Source: Trissonchulus latispiculum (Eukaryota; Nematoda; Enoplea; Enoplida; Ironidae). Taken from it: a DNA stretch of 64,000 nt. The translations under genes and the position numbers were made by a program. Positions 55,471-64,000 of this stretch are shown piece after piece; the stretch's first letter is position 1, and each line of letters opens with the position of its first letter. The stretch lies in assembly GCA_030248195.1 (NCBI GenBank), contig JASAND010027789.1, positions 23,683 through 87,682 on the forward strand, written 5' to 3'. The notes under the pieces were generated by a model. It ran no database searches, was not told the DNA's origin, and saw only the letters and a list, made by a program, of their open reading frames with translations.

Positions 55471-56379
55471 TTCGTCATGACACCGCCACAGCAAAACACA
55501 AAAAGAGTGTCTGAAAATAGGTATGAAGTTCTGTAAACAGACATACATTCTTCAACCAATGCTCTAATAGCAAGCAGCACAGTAGAATGTGTGTTCTAGC
55601 AGATTAGCACTAATAAACAAATCACTAAATACCCATTTTGAAGTTAAGTTTCCTTTGATGGAGGATATTTCTTTGGAAGTGGGTATTCGATCTATCAAAT
55701 CAAAAGGCACAGTTCCGCATGTCTGTCTTTAGCGAAATAGCACAAATTCAGTTTTCTGGATCAGACAAAATTATATCTACTTTTCCTTGCAATTCAAGCA
55801 CCATCCAGCACGATCACTACGTATAATTTTGGCTAAAAGTTCCGTGAAAGGCCGGAGTGGATGGATTTAAGTTAACCATTTCCCCGAAGGTTTTCGCGAT
55901 TGAGCACAGTTTTCGTAAAAGCGTAGGGCACTTATTAAGCTAAGTGCATTCTAAAAAATAGCAGCGTAGCTACATTTTGATTTAATATCCCCACGGAATC
56001 TGGTAAAGTTGAAAAGCCTATTAGAATAGGCTTCGACATATTCTATTAATATTGAGTATATCTCAGTCTTCCAAAGTTTCAAAACGTGACGAATTGAGAC
56101 AAAATCGCACGGTTGTCTTTATTGACGAAGGTGAGCTTTACATACTGCAAAATTTGTTGATTTCGCAAAACTTAAATCTGTAAAAGAAAATCAATAGCAT
56201 CAGCATTTTTTCTCGTTACATGTTGTATAGTACAATTCAGTCATAAACATAGTAAAAGCATTTGTTTAATTGGGCACCCAATATGGAAGGGAACAAGCCG
56301 CCAGTTGTAAGATCTGCGTTTTGGACATGACTGCATAAAATGGACTGCATGCTTTGCTTATTATCATAGCTCAATCCAC

Positions 56380-56680
56380 CGCAAATCAGTACAGTACGCA
56401 ATTGTGTATGTTCACTCGTTTGAATAGATAGGCACTCCGCAAACATGACCCATCATTCGAAATTGATATGTGGGACAAACTTGCGCGGGTCGCGATAGAA
56501 GCGGACTGATAGGTCAGATTTGCGGGTACTAGCTCACTGTAAAAACGATTGAGCATACAGAATTGCGTACTTGGGCCTGATTTGCGGGGAGATGGGTGGG
56601 CCACGAGGCTCACGAGGCTCACGAGCAGGTAACAGAGAGTGTGACGTTTGTCACATACGCATGTATGTACTCTTTATCTG
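56380..56680. mobile_element. Likely degenerate member of the palindromic family
   Basis: CCGCAAATCAGTACAGTACG and its mirror CGTACTTGGGCCTGATTTGCGG form arms. The right end has GTGTGACGTTTGTCACATACG...GTACTCTTTAT, as in family ends. The left end is unclear. Confidence 0.45.
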
Positions 56681-57182
56681 ACCTATGCGCTTGTTAAAAA
56701 ACGAAAACGGCAGTGGCTGGCTATTAAGTTTTCGGCTAACCGTCTGCCCTTTAGATCATTGGGAAGCACAGTACTCGTACGAATTCACTCATTATGTAGA
56801 GTCATTAACCAGTCTATCTTAAATTAACTCCTCAAGAGTAGTCAAAGTAAGAGGTGTTAATTTGTGGATAAATTTAATGAGAATATGATAAATGAGAACA
56901 GTTGGATAAGCCGACGGAACAGTGTCAGGTGAAGTCGGAGATTCCCTTCTAAAGAAAAGTTCAGGACTCGCGAAGATAATTAATCTTCTTATCGGTTTTT
57001 GAAAAAAAGTTATCTTCATCATGCTTTACACTATATGTGGTTGGGCTAGTGGACTACCGCACAGGACATGTTTTTAAAAATTAAATGACATAAACATGAA
57101 TTAAGCAACAGCAGCGAGCATTGGAAAATAAATATAACAACAACATAAGTCATTATCTGAAATGCATACGGTCAAGTACCAG

Positions 57183-57527
57183 TAAGAGTACATAATAACC
57201 AAGAGTGTGGCAAGCGTCGCACTCTTAGTTGTTAGGCTTGGGACATGATCTGCACGATAACGGCTAACAACCTACACAAATTAGACCCATCACTTCAAAG
57301 AAATTTGCACGCTATACCTACGTTCTAAAGCTCAAAAACACAACAAGTCAGTTGGTTCAATGTGCATCTGTTGCGAGCTTTAGAACACAAACATAGCGTG
57401 CGAATTTCTTTGAAGTGATGGGTCTAATTTGTGTAGGGGGTCAGCCGTTATCTTGCAGATCATGTCCCAAGCCTATTAATAACTAAGAGCATGACGGTTG
57501 TAACACTCTTAGTTATTGTGCACTCTT
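57183..57527. mobile_element. Palindromic MITE, CCAAGAG family
   Basis: CCAGTAAGAGTACATAATAA at the left and TTATTGTGCACTCTTGG at the right. Long inner arms (AATTAGACCCATCACTTCAA / TTGAAGTGATGGGTCTAATT and CTACGTTCTAAAGCTC / GAGCTTTAGAACA) would fold into an extended hairpin. Confidence 0.75.
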
Positions 57528-57853
57528 GGCACCAATAAGCTTTATATAATTTAGCTATTTTCCCCTTATTTTAGCATGTATCACTGCAAATCTGTCACAG
57601 ACAAGATCGATATTGTTATTTTCAACTGTAATTGGACGATGCAAAGACTATTAAATTTGGTAAATAAAAATGTGCAAATTAACAATTGAAATCAGCATAG
57701 CAGATTTTAAAATCTTGCAAAGCAATGAACTATTGGGCCAGATGATCGTACTGCTGAACAATAATAAGAGCCTGTGTTATCCTAAATCGTTTTCCTTCAG
57801 ATCATCTTACCGACTCCCACAATTGCCTCATTCTTTACACCTTTCATTTTGTC

Positions 57854-57938
57854 TGGTTAGATCTGGCCTGGTCTGGTCGGTCGTAATGATCGTAATGGTC
57901 TGGTCGGTCGTTATGGTCGTATTCTGGTCGTAATGATA
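57854..57938. repeat. GGTCG/GGTCTG minisatellite
   Basis: Imperfect repeats of TCTGGTCGGTCGTAATG. Confidence 0.8.
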
Positions 57939-58206
57939 AACAATACGACGGGTTTAACTTGATCTGAGAACATCCTATGTAAACTCCAGTTGTTAAATGG
58001 TAAGAGTTGAACACATTACAATTAAAAAGAACAGTATAAATATTTCAAAGTTAGCTGTGAAGGTATAAATATTAAAAGAGGTTAAATGGGATACATACTC
58101 TGGCCTGTCTTAAAACTGCTCAAAATCTCGTGCGATAGAGTAAAAGATCTTGCAGACAATGTCAGTATGTGAAGCTTCTCCACAGGGTCTCTGCTTGGTG
58201 ATACAC

Positions 58207-61200
58207 TCAGTTATTTAGTAACTGCTTTTTGAAACTATTACTTTTAGGCAACATGCCGGCATCACATACAACGACTGCTGAACGTTTGCAAAGCTTTGAA
58301 GACAACGTCAACAGCTGTTGCTTGAATTTTTTGTTGTCAATAAAATAGACAAAAACATTAATAGTGCTATTCGAATGAGAAATCAATGCAGTAGCAATGA
58401 AATACTCAGCCGGTACAGTTTTCACGAATAAATTAACAGTCAGCACCCCAGCAGTTGCGGTCCAGCAAATTAAAAATCCAACGAAAACCTTAAAGCAAGT
58501 TTCAGCCAGTCTGAAATCGCTGAGCGCTTTTTCATCAGCAGCAGACAAATTTTTAGCATCGGAAACAATCGTTTTAGCAACGCTGCTAGTTTGCAACTTT
58601 TTAAACATTCGTGTATAATTTAAAAAAGTGAGACAAATAGGAGTGAATAGCCAAAAAGCAACAAACAATCCATAGGATGTATCTCTGATATCCATTGTGC
58701 ACGATCTGTAATTTCTGATATAAACTGCCTGGCCCCATCCCACATGGTTTGGGAATTGAAGGCAAAAACACAAGGACCATGTACTTGCAATGTATAGCAC
58801 TATTTTTCTGCTCGTGAAATATGTTTTGTATTTCTGGAAATCACAGATGTAGTAATACCTAAAATAACATTAATAAGGGTTTAAGGAAATTCCCATACGT
58901 ACGGAATGACGCAAAATGATCAACTGAATGGATCTTATGAATTCGAAACATTTAACCACCATAACTTTTAATATCTTAAATCAAAATGTTCTAACTTACC
59001 TATTAGTGGAAATCCAAAACATGTAGACTACAGAGGCAAAGCAGCTTGGTGAACACATTGTACACAGAAATTTGCACAAGCCAACATGTGTTTCAAAAAA
59101 CTCTTCGCCCAAGATATCGCCTATGCATTAAAAATAAAAATAGTGTAACGAAGGTATCTTCATAAATAAATAAATCTTCATAAATGGTTTAGTCTTCTTT
59201 TTAGTGGTCCAGAGAACATGTTTTTTTAAGGTGCTGGCATACTTTTGTGCAGTGCTGTTTTGGTGATTTTTCAAAACCTTATAACTTTCACAATTTTGGA
59301 AGTTGGAAAGAGCTTTATACATCGTTTTAAAGCTTATATTCCGTATATTAACATGAGCTTGAAACTAGCAAAATTGGCAAGAAAATAGCAGAAAACTCCG
59401 ACATGCTGACATCTGACAGACTGAATACAGACCAAACATTTTTGGACATTGATTTCTCAAAACTGTAGAATCGGCCAAAATTTCTTCTCGTGCCATGATA
59501 GGAAGGGCATGTGGGCCGAGGTACATGTTTTTGGATTTGGCTCAACAAGTCTCAGTACTCCAGAAAATACGGCAAATGCGCGATGACACGAAATTTCGCA
59601 GCTTTCTATTCAGTTTTCTCACAACTGGACATGTTTTAGCTCAAGCCAAGAAAAATGTCCCTCCGCAATAGGGCGAATTTTCATTCAGCCAAAAATCACG
59701 GGAATCCATTGGGTAGTTTTTGAGAAATCAATGTTCAAAACAAAATAATCGCAATTTTGCCAAAATGGTTTTTCGGCGAATTCTCTAGCTTAAAGCAAAG
59801 AACTCCAGCGAATAGGTATTGATAAAATGCGCAATTGGACGGTGTATCGATTGAGTATAAATAAGCTGGATTTGTCTGTAAGATTTGGCAGTAACTTTGA
59901 AAAAACTTTCTTCAAAAATGGCCTTTTGACCGCAAAAATCGTTTTTGGCTTATACTGCCTCAACAACTAGAGGTAGCTCAAAAGTTTTAAAAGCAAAAAT
60001 GTTTACTTTGGTGCCCTCTTTCCAGCCATAACAACCAATCCGGTGTAGCGACCATGTACTGAGAAAATAAGGGCAAAGATCAAAACTTTCCTATCTTTAC
60101 ACTTAAAATCCGCGACTGGTCCCAGAATGTTAAAGGGCACGAAAATAATGTATTTCGAAAGTTTCATCCACCTTCATAAAGAATAGAAGTTTGTAGGGTC
60201 GAATTTACACAAAGCGATACCAGCACCATGAGTGACCATGCTATCTCAAGTGAAATCAGATGATATTTCATTTTTGACAATATTTCAGTTTTGTGAACAT
60301 GTTCCCTTAAGTGCGAGAATACGGTACCGTTAAAATGATTAAAACACTCCATTACGAAACTTCTACAATAAAGATTTTATTAGTTGCTGTACTGACAAAA
60401 TAGATCTTGTAATCATATCCAAATTATCTAATTATCGAATATTTCCTTATATGAAGAAAGAAAGAAATTCAAATTTCACTTTCTTCATATAAAGAAATAT
60501 TCATACATTTTTCAATTCATAGTCGAACTGTCAGGAAAATCATCTTGCAAAACCTACCTAAAGTAGTTTGGTTTCACGTTAGGGTCTAATGTTTCCAGTA
60601 TTTTCAGCAAACTACAGGAATGCATGTAAAATAATATTGATATTGATTTGATATTGATTTGTGATTTTCTGTGAAATCAATAATATTGATTTGCGAAATA
60701 GTTTGGTCCGATCAACATTTTGTGAAAATTTTAGCAAGATAACTACTAAATGTTTAACAAGATGTTACCAGTTTGGCTTTCGTGATACAGCAAATAGCAC
60801 TAGAATAACACTATACCTGCAATCGCAGCAGGAATTGCGATTCCAACAACCAACAGGTCGGCTAGAGCAAGATTTACCAAAAACCAATTACACTGATTTC
60901 GGTTGTCAGGGAGAAGCAAAACGATCAATGTCTGTAACAATTTCACTTGTTGAGAACATAAATAATAACACAATTTAAAGTGTGAATGTACTCAATATTG
61001 CCCACATAATAGGCATCATAGTACCGCATTAGAAGTCAAAAGCCTGATTGGCGCATTAACCATTCTCAACACATTCTCGACCCTAACGGGTGTACTGTCT
61101 TTAGGTTCCTAACCACTAGACCACGGAATACACAAATAACTGCAAGAAGCTAAGAGAACGCTGCTCATGCAGGTGATGACTTCATTTAAACATGTTAAGT

Positions 61201-61517
61201 CTTCAAAAATCTATAAGGACATTTTAAAGGCCAAAATTACAATTTAAAAAACGTTTGTCTGTAGATGTTTACTTTCACTGCTTATGTATAGCGAGACCTC
61301 AACTTTGAAGTGAATAAATACTACTTTAATTGTGGCAAACGAATTTAGGTTTCGATAAAGATTTCTTAGTTAAACTAAGATTAAATAAGCTAAGATAAAT
61401 AGTTCAGTAAAATGAGCTAAGATTAAAAAAAAAAACGTACTACGATATTGCCAATTATTCCGGTACTGGACACAATGGTAGCAGCCGGTCGTGCACAATT
61501 CTGAACCAAGTCTGCAT
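58207..61517 (-). CDS. Melatonin-receptor-like class A GPCR, copy 2, net frameshift in first exon
   Basis: Minus-strand exons 61517-61441 (77 nt against 78 in copy 1), 60931-60817, 59120-59000, 58858-58207 (stop). Exons 2 and 3 have exactly the lengths of copy 1 (115 and 121 nt) with the same phases, so the two genes are duplicates. Motifs: LVNLALADLLVV (TM2 with its conserved Asp), CKFLCTMCSPSC (ECL1/TM3 Cys), NRYYYIC (NRY in place of DRY, as in melatonin receptors), STWSL (TM4 Trp), CWTATAGVL (TM6, no Pro), NVFVY (TM7). Expected ~321 aa with a short tail. Compared with copy 1, exon 1 has lost one base near 61485 (GTGCACGACCGG), which shifts TM1 out of frame; exons 2-4 are clean. It is either recently inactivated or contains a sequence error. 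The intron between exons 2 and 3 carries the 0.9-kb repeat. Confidence 0.78.
59280..60215. repeat. Dispersed ~0.9-kb repeat, copy 2
   Basis: Same orientation as the start of the window (1-930), estimated at 75-85% similar by eye. It lies inside an intron of GPCR copy 2. Confidence 0.7.
61088..61135 (-). mobile_element. tRNA-Glu-like pseudo-tRNA / SINE trace
   Basis: Minus strand CCGTGGTCTAGTGGTTAGGA is an A-box arm like tRNA-Glu, but the rest of the cloverleaf is degraded. Confidence 0.4.
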
Positions 61518-62105
61518 ATCCGTTTCACTAAACAAAAAAGACTGCTAAACAGATTTTGTTATCAGCAACATTGAGCCTACGCACTCCGCCTATTCTGTTT
61601 CCGTATCACACGAACCCTTCATGCTAAGGATTTGAGAAAAATTGAAATAATCAATTATTTTGTGCTGCAAGACAGATTTTGTAATTATCTGCCATAATCT
61701 CCGCATGCCGCCTTTACTGTTTCCTTGTCGAGTGAACCCTTTAAAGTGAATTAAAAATATACGCTCAGTCTGCAAAACATACTGTACTACAAAATTTCTG
61801 CATGAATTTGATGAAATCAAATTTTTGGAAATTGAAATGGAAACCTCTGCAAATGGTGCTGGTATGAGCAAGCCTATATTACCATCAGCGTGTAACGTAT
61901 TTCACGGATAGTAATTTAGGTGCGTAATCGAATAATGCGACGCTTGGATCTTGTGTACAAACAAACTAAGTAATTTAATTTAATATATTTAATTAATCTA
62001 ATCTAGTCTAATCTACGCTAAGGCCAAAGATTCAGTGACTGAGACGACTGCATCCACCCCTTCAACATGTTTGATTCACGAATCTTATTTCGGTCTGGTT
62101 ACTGT
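61518..62105. other. Upstream region of GPCR copy 2
   Basis: No ORF of note. Two imperfect copies of a CGCAC/TGCCGCCT..TCTGTTTCC..GTGAACCCTT motif occur at ~61575-61625 and ~61690-61745. No promoter element is certain. Confidence 0.35.
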
Positions 62106-62455
62106 TGCCAAGTACATAATGATAAGTATGACAAGCGTCACACTCTATGCAGTGAAGGCAAAAACTATGCTATGCGCTATCGGTTGACCCCCACGAATTC
62201 TTCTCTACCTACTGGGTACGTGGTCCAAACGAGAGATAGCTCACTGCTTTGCATAATTACACACCTGAAATTAACATAGGCCCAATTTGGGGAGGTTTAA
62301 GCGTGTGTGTTTAACACTTGTAGAAAACATGCTAAGCGAGTGAGTATTCCGTTTGGGTCTATGTACCTAACTCATGGGCAGTGTGATAGCACGCATAGCA
62401 TAGTTTTGGCTGCGGCTGCATAAGTGTGACGCTGCATACTCTTATCATTACAGCC
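62106..62455. mobile_element. Palindromic MITE, CCAAGAG family, worn copy
   Basis: CCAAGTACATAATGATAAGT at the left, CATACTCTTATCATTAC at the right. AAAACTATGCTATGCGCTAT is mirrored by GCATAGCATAGTTTTG. It is close to the copy at 48593-49007. Confidence 0.75.
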
Positions 62456-62743
62456 TCTTTGTTGCAAATGGTAAAGTTTTTTATGGAGCAAACACGTTTC
62501 ATGGGTCTTTTGTTGGTTGGTTTATATGTTACGTACTGAAGTCGGACTTGGTCCAGCCGGTATAGTGTTGCCTCCAGCGCCGTGAAGCTGAAACAGTGGA
62601 GTGATATTTTCAAACCGCAAAAGCTCTTCAGAAGCAAGCAAAACAGAAAAGTTGTTTCTGGAAAGAGTTCCAGCCTCCTAATTGTTTTTTCATAAGCGCT
62701 GACTGGAGCTTACGTCCAGACATAGCTAGACGATTTGGTACTA

Positions 62744-63074
62744 CCAAGAGTACATAATACATAAAATGTAAACCAAGCGTCATACGCTATGTAATATCAG
62801 CTCGCTACATCCTTTGACCCTATCGACTCACCCCCCCTCAATCGGAGCCCCATATCCAAAGCAAATTCGAGCACCATGGCTTCCACGCTAAAGCTCGAAA
62901 ACCCAACTAGTCAGTTGGTTCAACGTGCGTCATTGCGTTTTGTGCAAGGTTTGGGGCGAATTTCTTTGACAATTTATGGCGAGAAGTGACCACGATAGTG
63001 TGCAGAGGATGCAACAAGCTGATAGTACATAGAGTATCACTAATGTCATACTCTTATGTATTATGTACTCTTGG
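62744..63074. mobile_element. Palindromic MITE, CCAAGAG family, TACTA target duplication
   Basis: CCAAGAGTACATAATACATA / TATGTATTATGTACTCTTGG perfect ends, flanked by TACTA (62739-62743, 63075-63079). 331 bp. Confidence 0.9.
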
Positions 63075-64000
63075 TACTACATATGTGGAAAGAGGAGACT
63101 GCGAAAATTCAAATTTGACTGTAACATTGTAATAGCATCACTAAAACTAGCAATATCGAATTTAGGGGGTAACTGGTTGGTATAGTGTATATATTCAAGT
63201 TAAAGCAAATTACAAAAATCTTTCAAATTCTGGCGCCCATTTCATGTGTCTCACTCATATACCCCTCACTTCCCCTCCATAAAATACAGGTAAAAACAAC
63301 AATAATAGATTTATAATATATGATATAAATTATATAATATAAAATATATATGTATATAGGGTATATATAAATCTATGTATACAACAGGAAAATTTCTTCC
63401 CCCACCTAACATATCTTTTCCACTGGCGCTTATAATAAGCGCTGGGCGCCCGGCATGAGTAGAGTGTTACGCACCATCCTGGCTGACAGAAATGTATAAT
63501 GGTAGCTACAGGCGCCCGGCGCTAAGTGGAGATGCAGCCGCTCAATACTGACGAAGTGGCCTATCTCAAGCAAAACTCGCGGCCGGTGGGAATCGAACCC
63601 ACAACCTTTCGCTCGCAGTCGACAGCACTAACCATCGGCCAATGGCGCACAAATGAAAGAGATCTAAAACTATTTGTTAAAGGAAAAGAAGAAAGGAATG
63701 GCTAGCAAAATGCTTGGTTCTGTCGGTGAATCGTATCTACTCCATCTAAAAACAGCATATGCAGGATTTGAGAAGTCTATCTTGAAAAACATAAGCCAAA
63801 GTCGAGAATAAAAACTAAGTCCAAAGTCAATGGCTAACATTCACTGGAAGTCCTTATCTGCAAAGTGAATTTTATCTGTTATATCTAAGTTTATGAGACA
63901 AGGGCAAGATTTGCTTTGACTTTTGGTATAGCAACGCCAGAAGTTAAAAAAAAATGTTAAAGGGTCTTGGAAAGTCAGACTTCTTATATCTTGCACATAA
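63075..64000. other. Intergenic end of window
   Basis: An AT-rich microsatellite-like stretch at 63300-63375, then a GC-rich inverted pair (GCGCTGGGCGCCCGGC near 63440 and GGCGCCCGGCGC near 63510) and a tRNA-like SINE head. No gene seen. Confidence 0.4.
63589..63651 (-). mobile_element. tRNA-like SINE head
   Basis: Minus strand GTGCGCCATTGGCCGATGG with GGTTAGTGC (A box), anticodon-region ACTGCGAG and B box GGTTCGATTCCCACCGGCC. There is no clean acceptor-stem pairing over the full length, so it is not a functional tRNA gene. Confidence 0.55.

Larger units (their letters stand above)
54634..58206. other. Intergenic, repeats only
   Basis: Holds the GGCTC satellite, two or three palindromic elements, a 55480-56010 dispersed repeat (partner of 45830-46390) and a GGTCG minisatellite. 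No credible exon. Confidence 0.5.

Noticed and set aside
59348..60352. Minus-strand ORFs in the 0.9-kb repeat
   Set aside because: Not conserved in the partner copy at 1-930, which lacks matching frames.

Overview
Animal (metazoan) nuclear DNA, most likely from an invertebrate. The evidence is spliced genes for animal protein families (whirlin, a melatonin-receptor-like GPCR pair, a retinol-dehydrogenase-type SDR), T-rich 3' splice sites, tRNA-derived SINEs, many palindromic MITEs, and relics of Gypsy and Copia elements. I cannot name the species. There is nothing prokaryotic here.

Layout. 1-20 kb: the 3' half of a plus-strand whirlin-like (WHRN) gene. Its exons carry a harmonin-homology segment (1578-1815), linker exons, and a C-terminal PDZ domain split over two exons (19255-19917). 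One of its introns holds a 12.9-kb LTR-flanked element (1971-14848). Other introns of the gene hold SINEs and MITEs. 21-22.4 kb: a small minus-strand gene for a LITAF-like zinc-binding protein. 22.6-27.7 kb: a palindromic element with a 5-bp target duplication that has itself been split by a 4.4-kb insertion. 29.7-30.4 kb: another palindromic element and a decayed Gypsy reverse-transcriptase fragment. 31-33.7 kb: a six-exon SDR gene. 34.7-39.2 kb and 58.2-61.5 kb: two four-exon minus-strand GPCR paralogues with the same splice phases. Each carries a net one-base lesion. A relic exon of a third copy lies at 43.2 kb. 44.8-45.2 kb: a candidate two-exon secreted peptide gene. 46.4 kb: a Copia relic. 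48-53 kb: short and long tandem repeats. 54 kb: the C-terminal half of a nucleoside-phosphorylase/nucleosidase-type gene. 55-64 kb: mainly palindromic MITEs, SINEs and dispersed repeats around the second GPCR.

Main discovery candidate. The LTR element has TG...CA LTRs of 767 and 765 bp, a Gag-like ORF (711 codons) and a second open frame of 2,311 codons. I find no protease, reverse transcriptase, RNase H or integrase signature in it. Instead the second ORF contains a region with all the motif landmarks of a DEDDy 3'-5' exonuclease (RNase D/EXD1-like), long disordered linkers including an Arg/Ser-rich tract, and two further unrecognised globular regions. It looks like a reverse-transcriptase-free, Gag-plus-exonuclease LTR element that must rely on replication enzymes supplied in trans.

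The spliced gene models were made by hand from splice-site consensus and codon phase. Exon phases agree throughout the SDR gene, the LITAF-like gene, the intact parts of the GPCRs and all but one whirlin junction.
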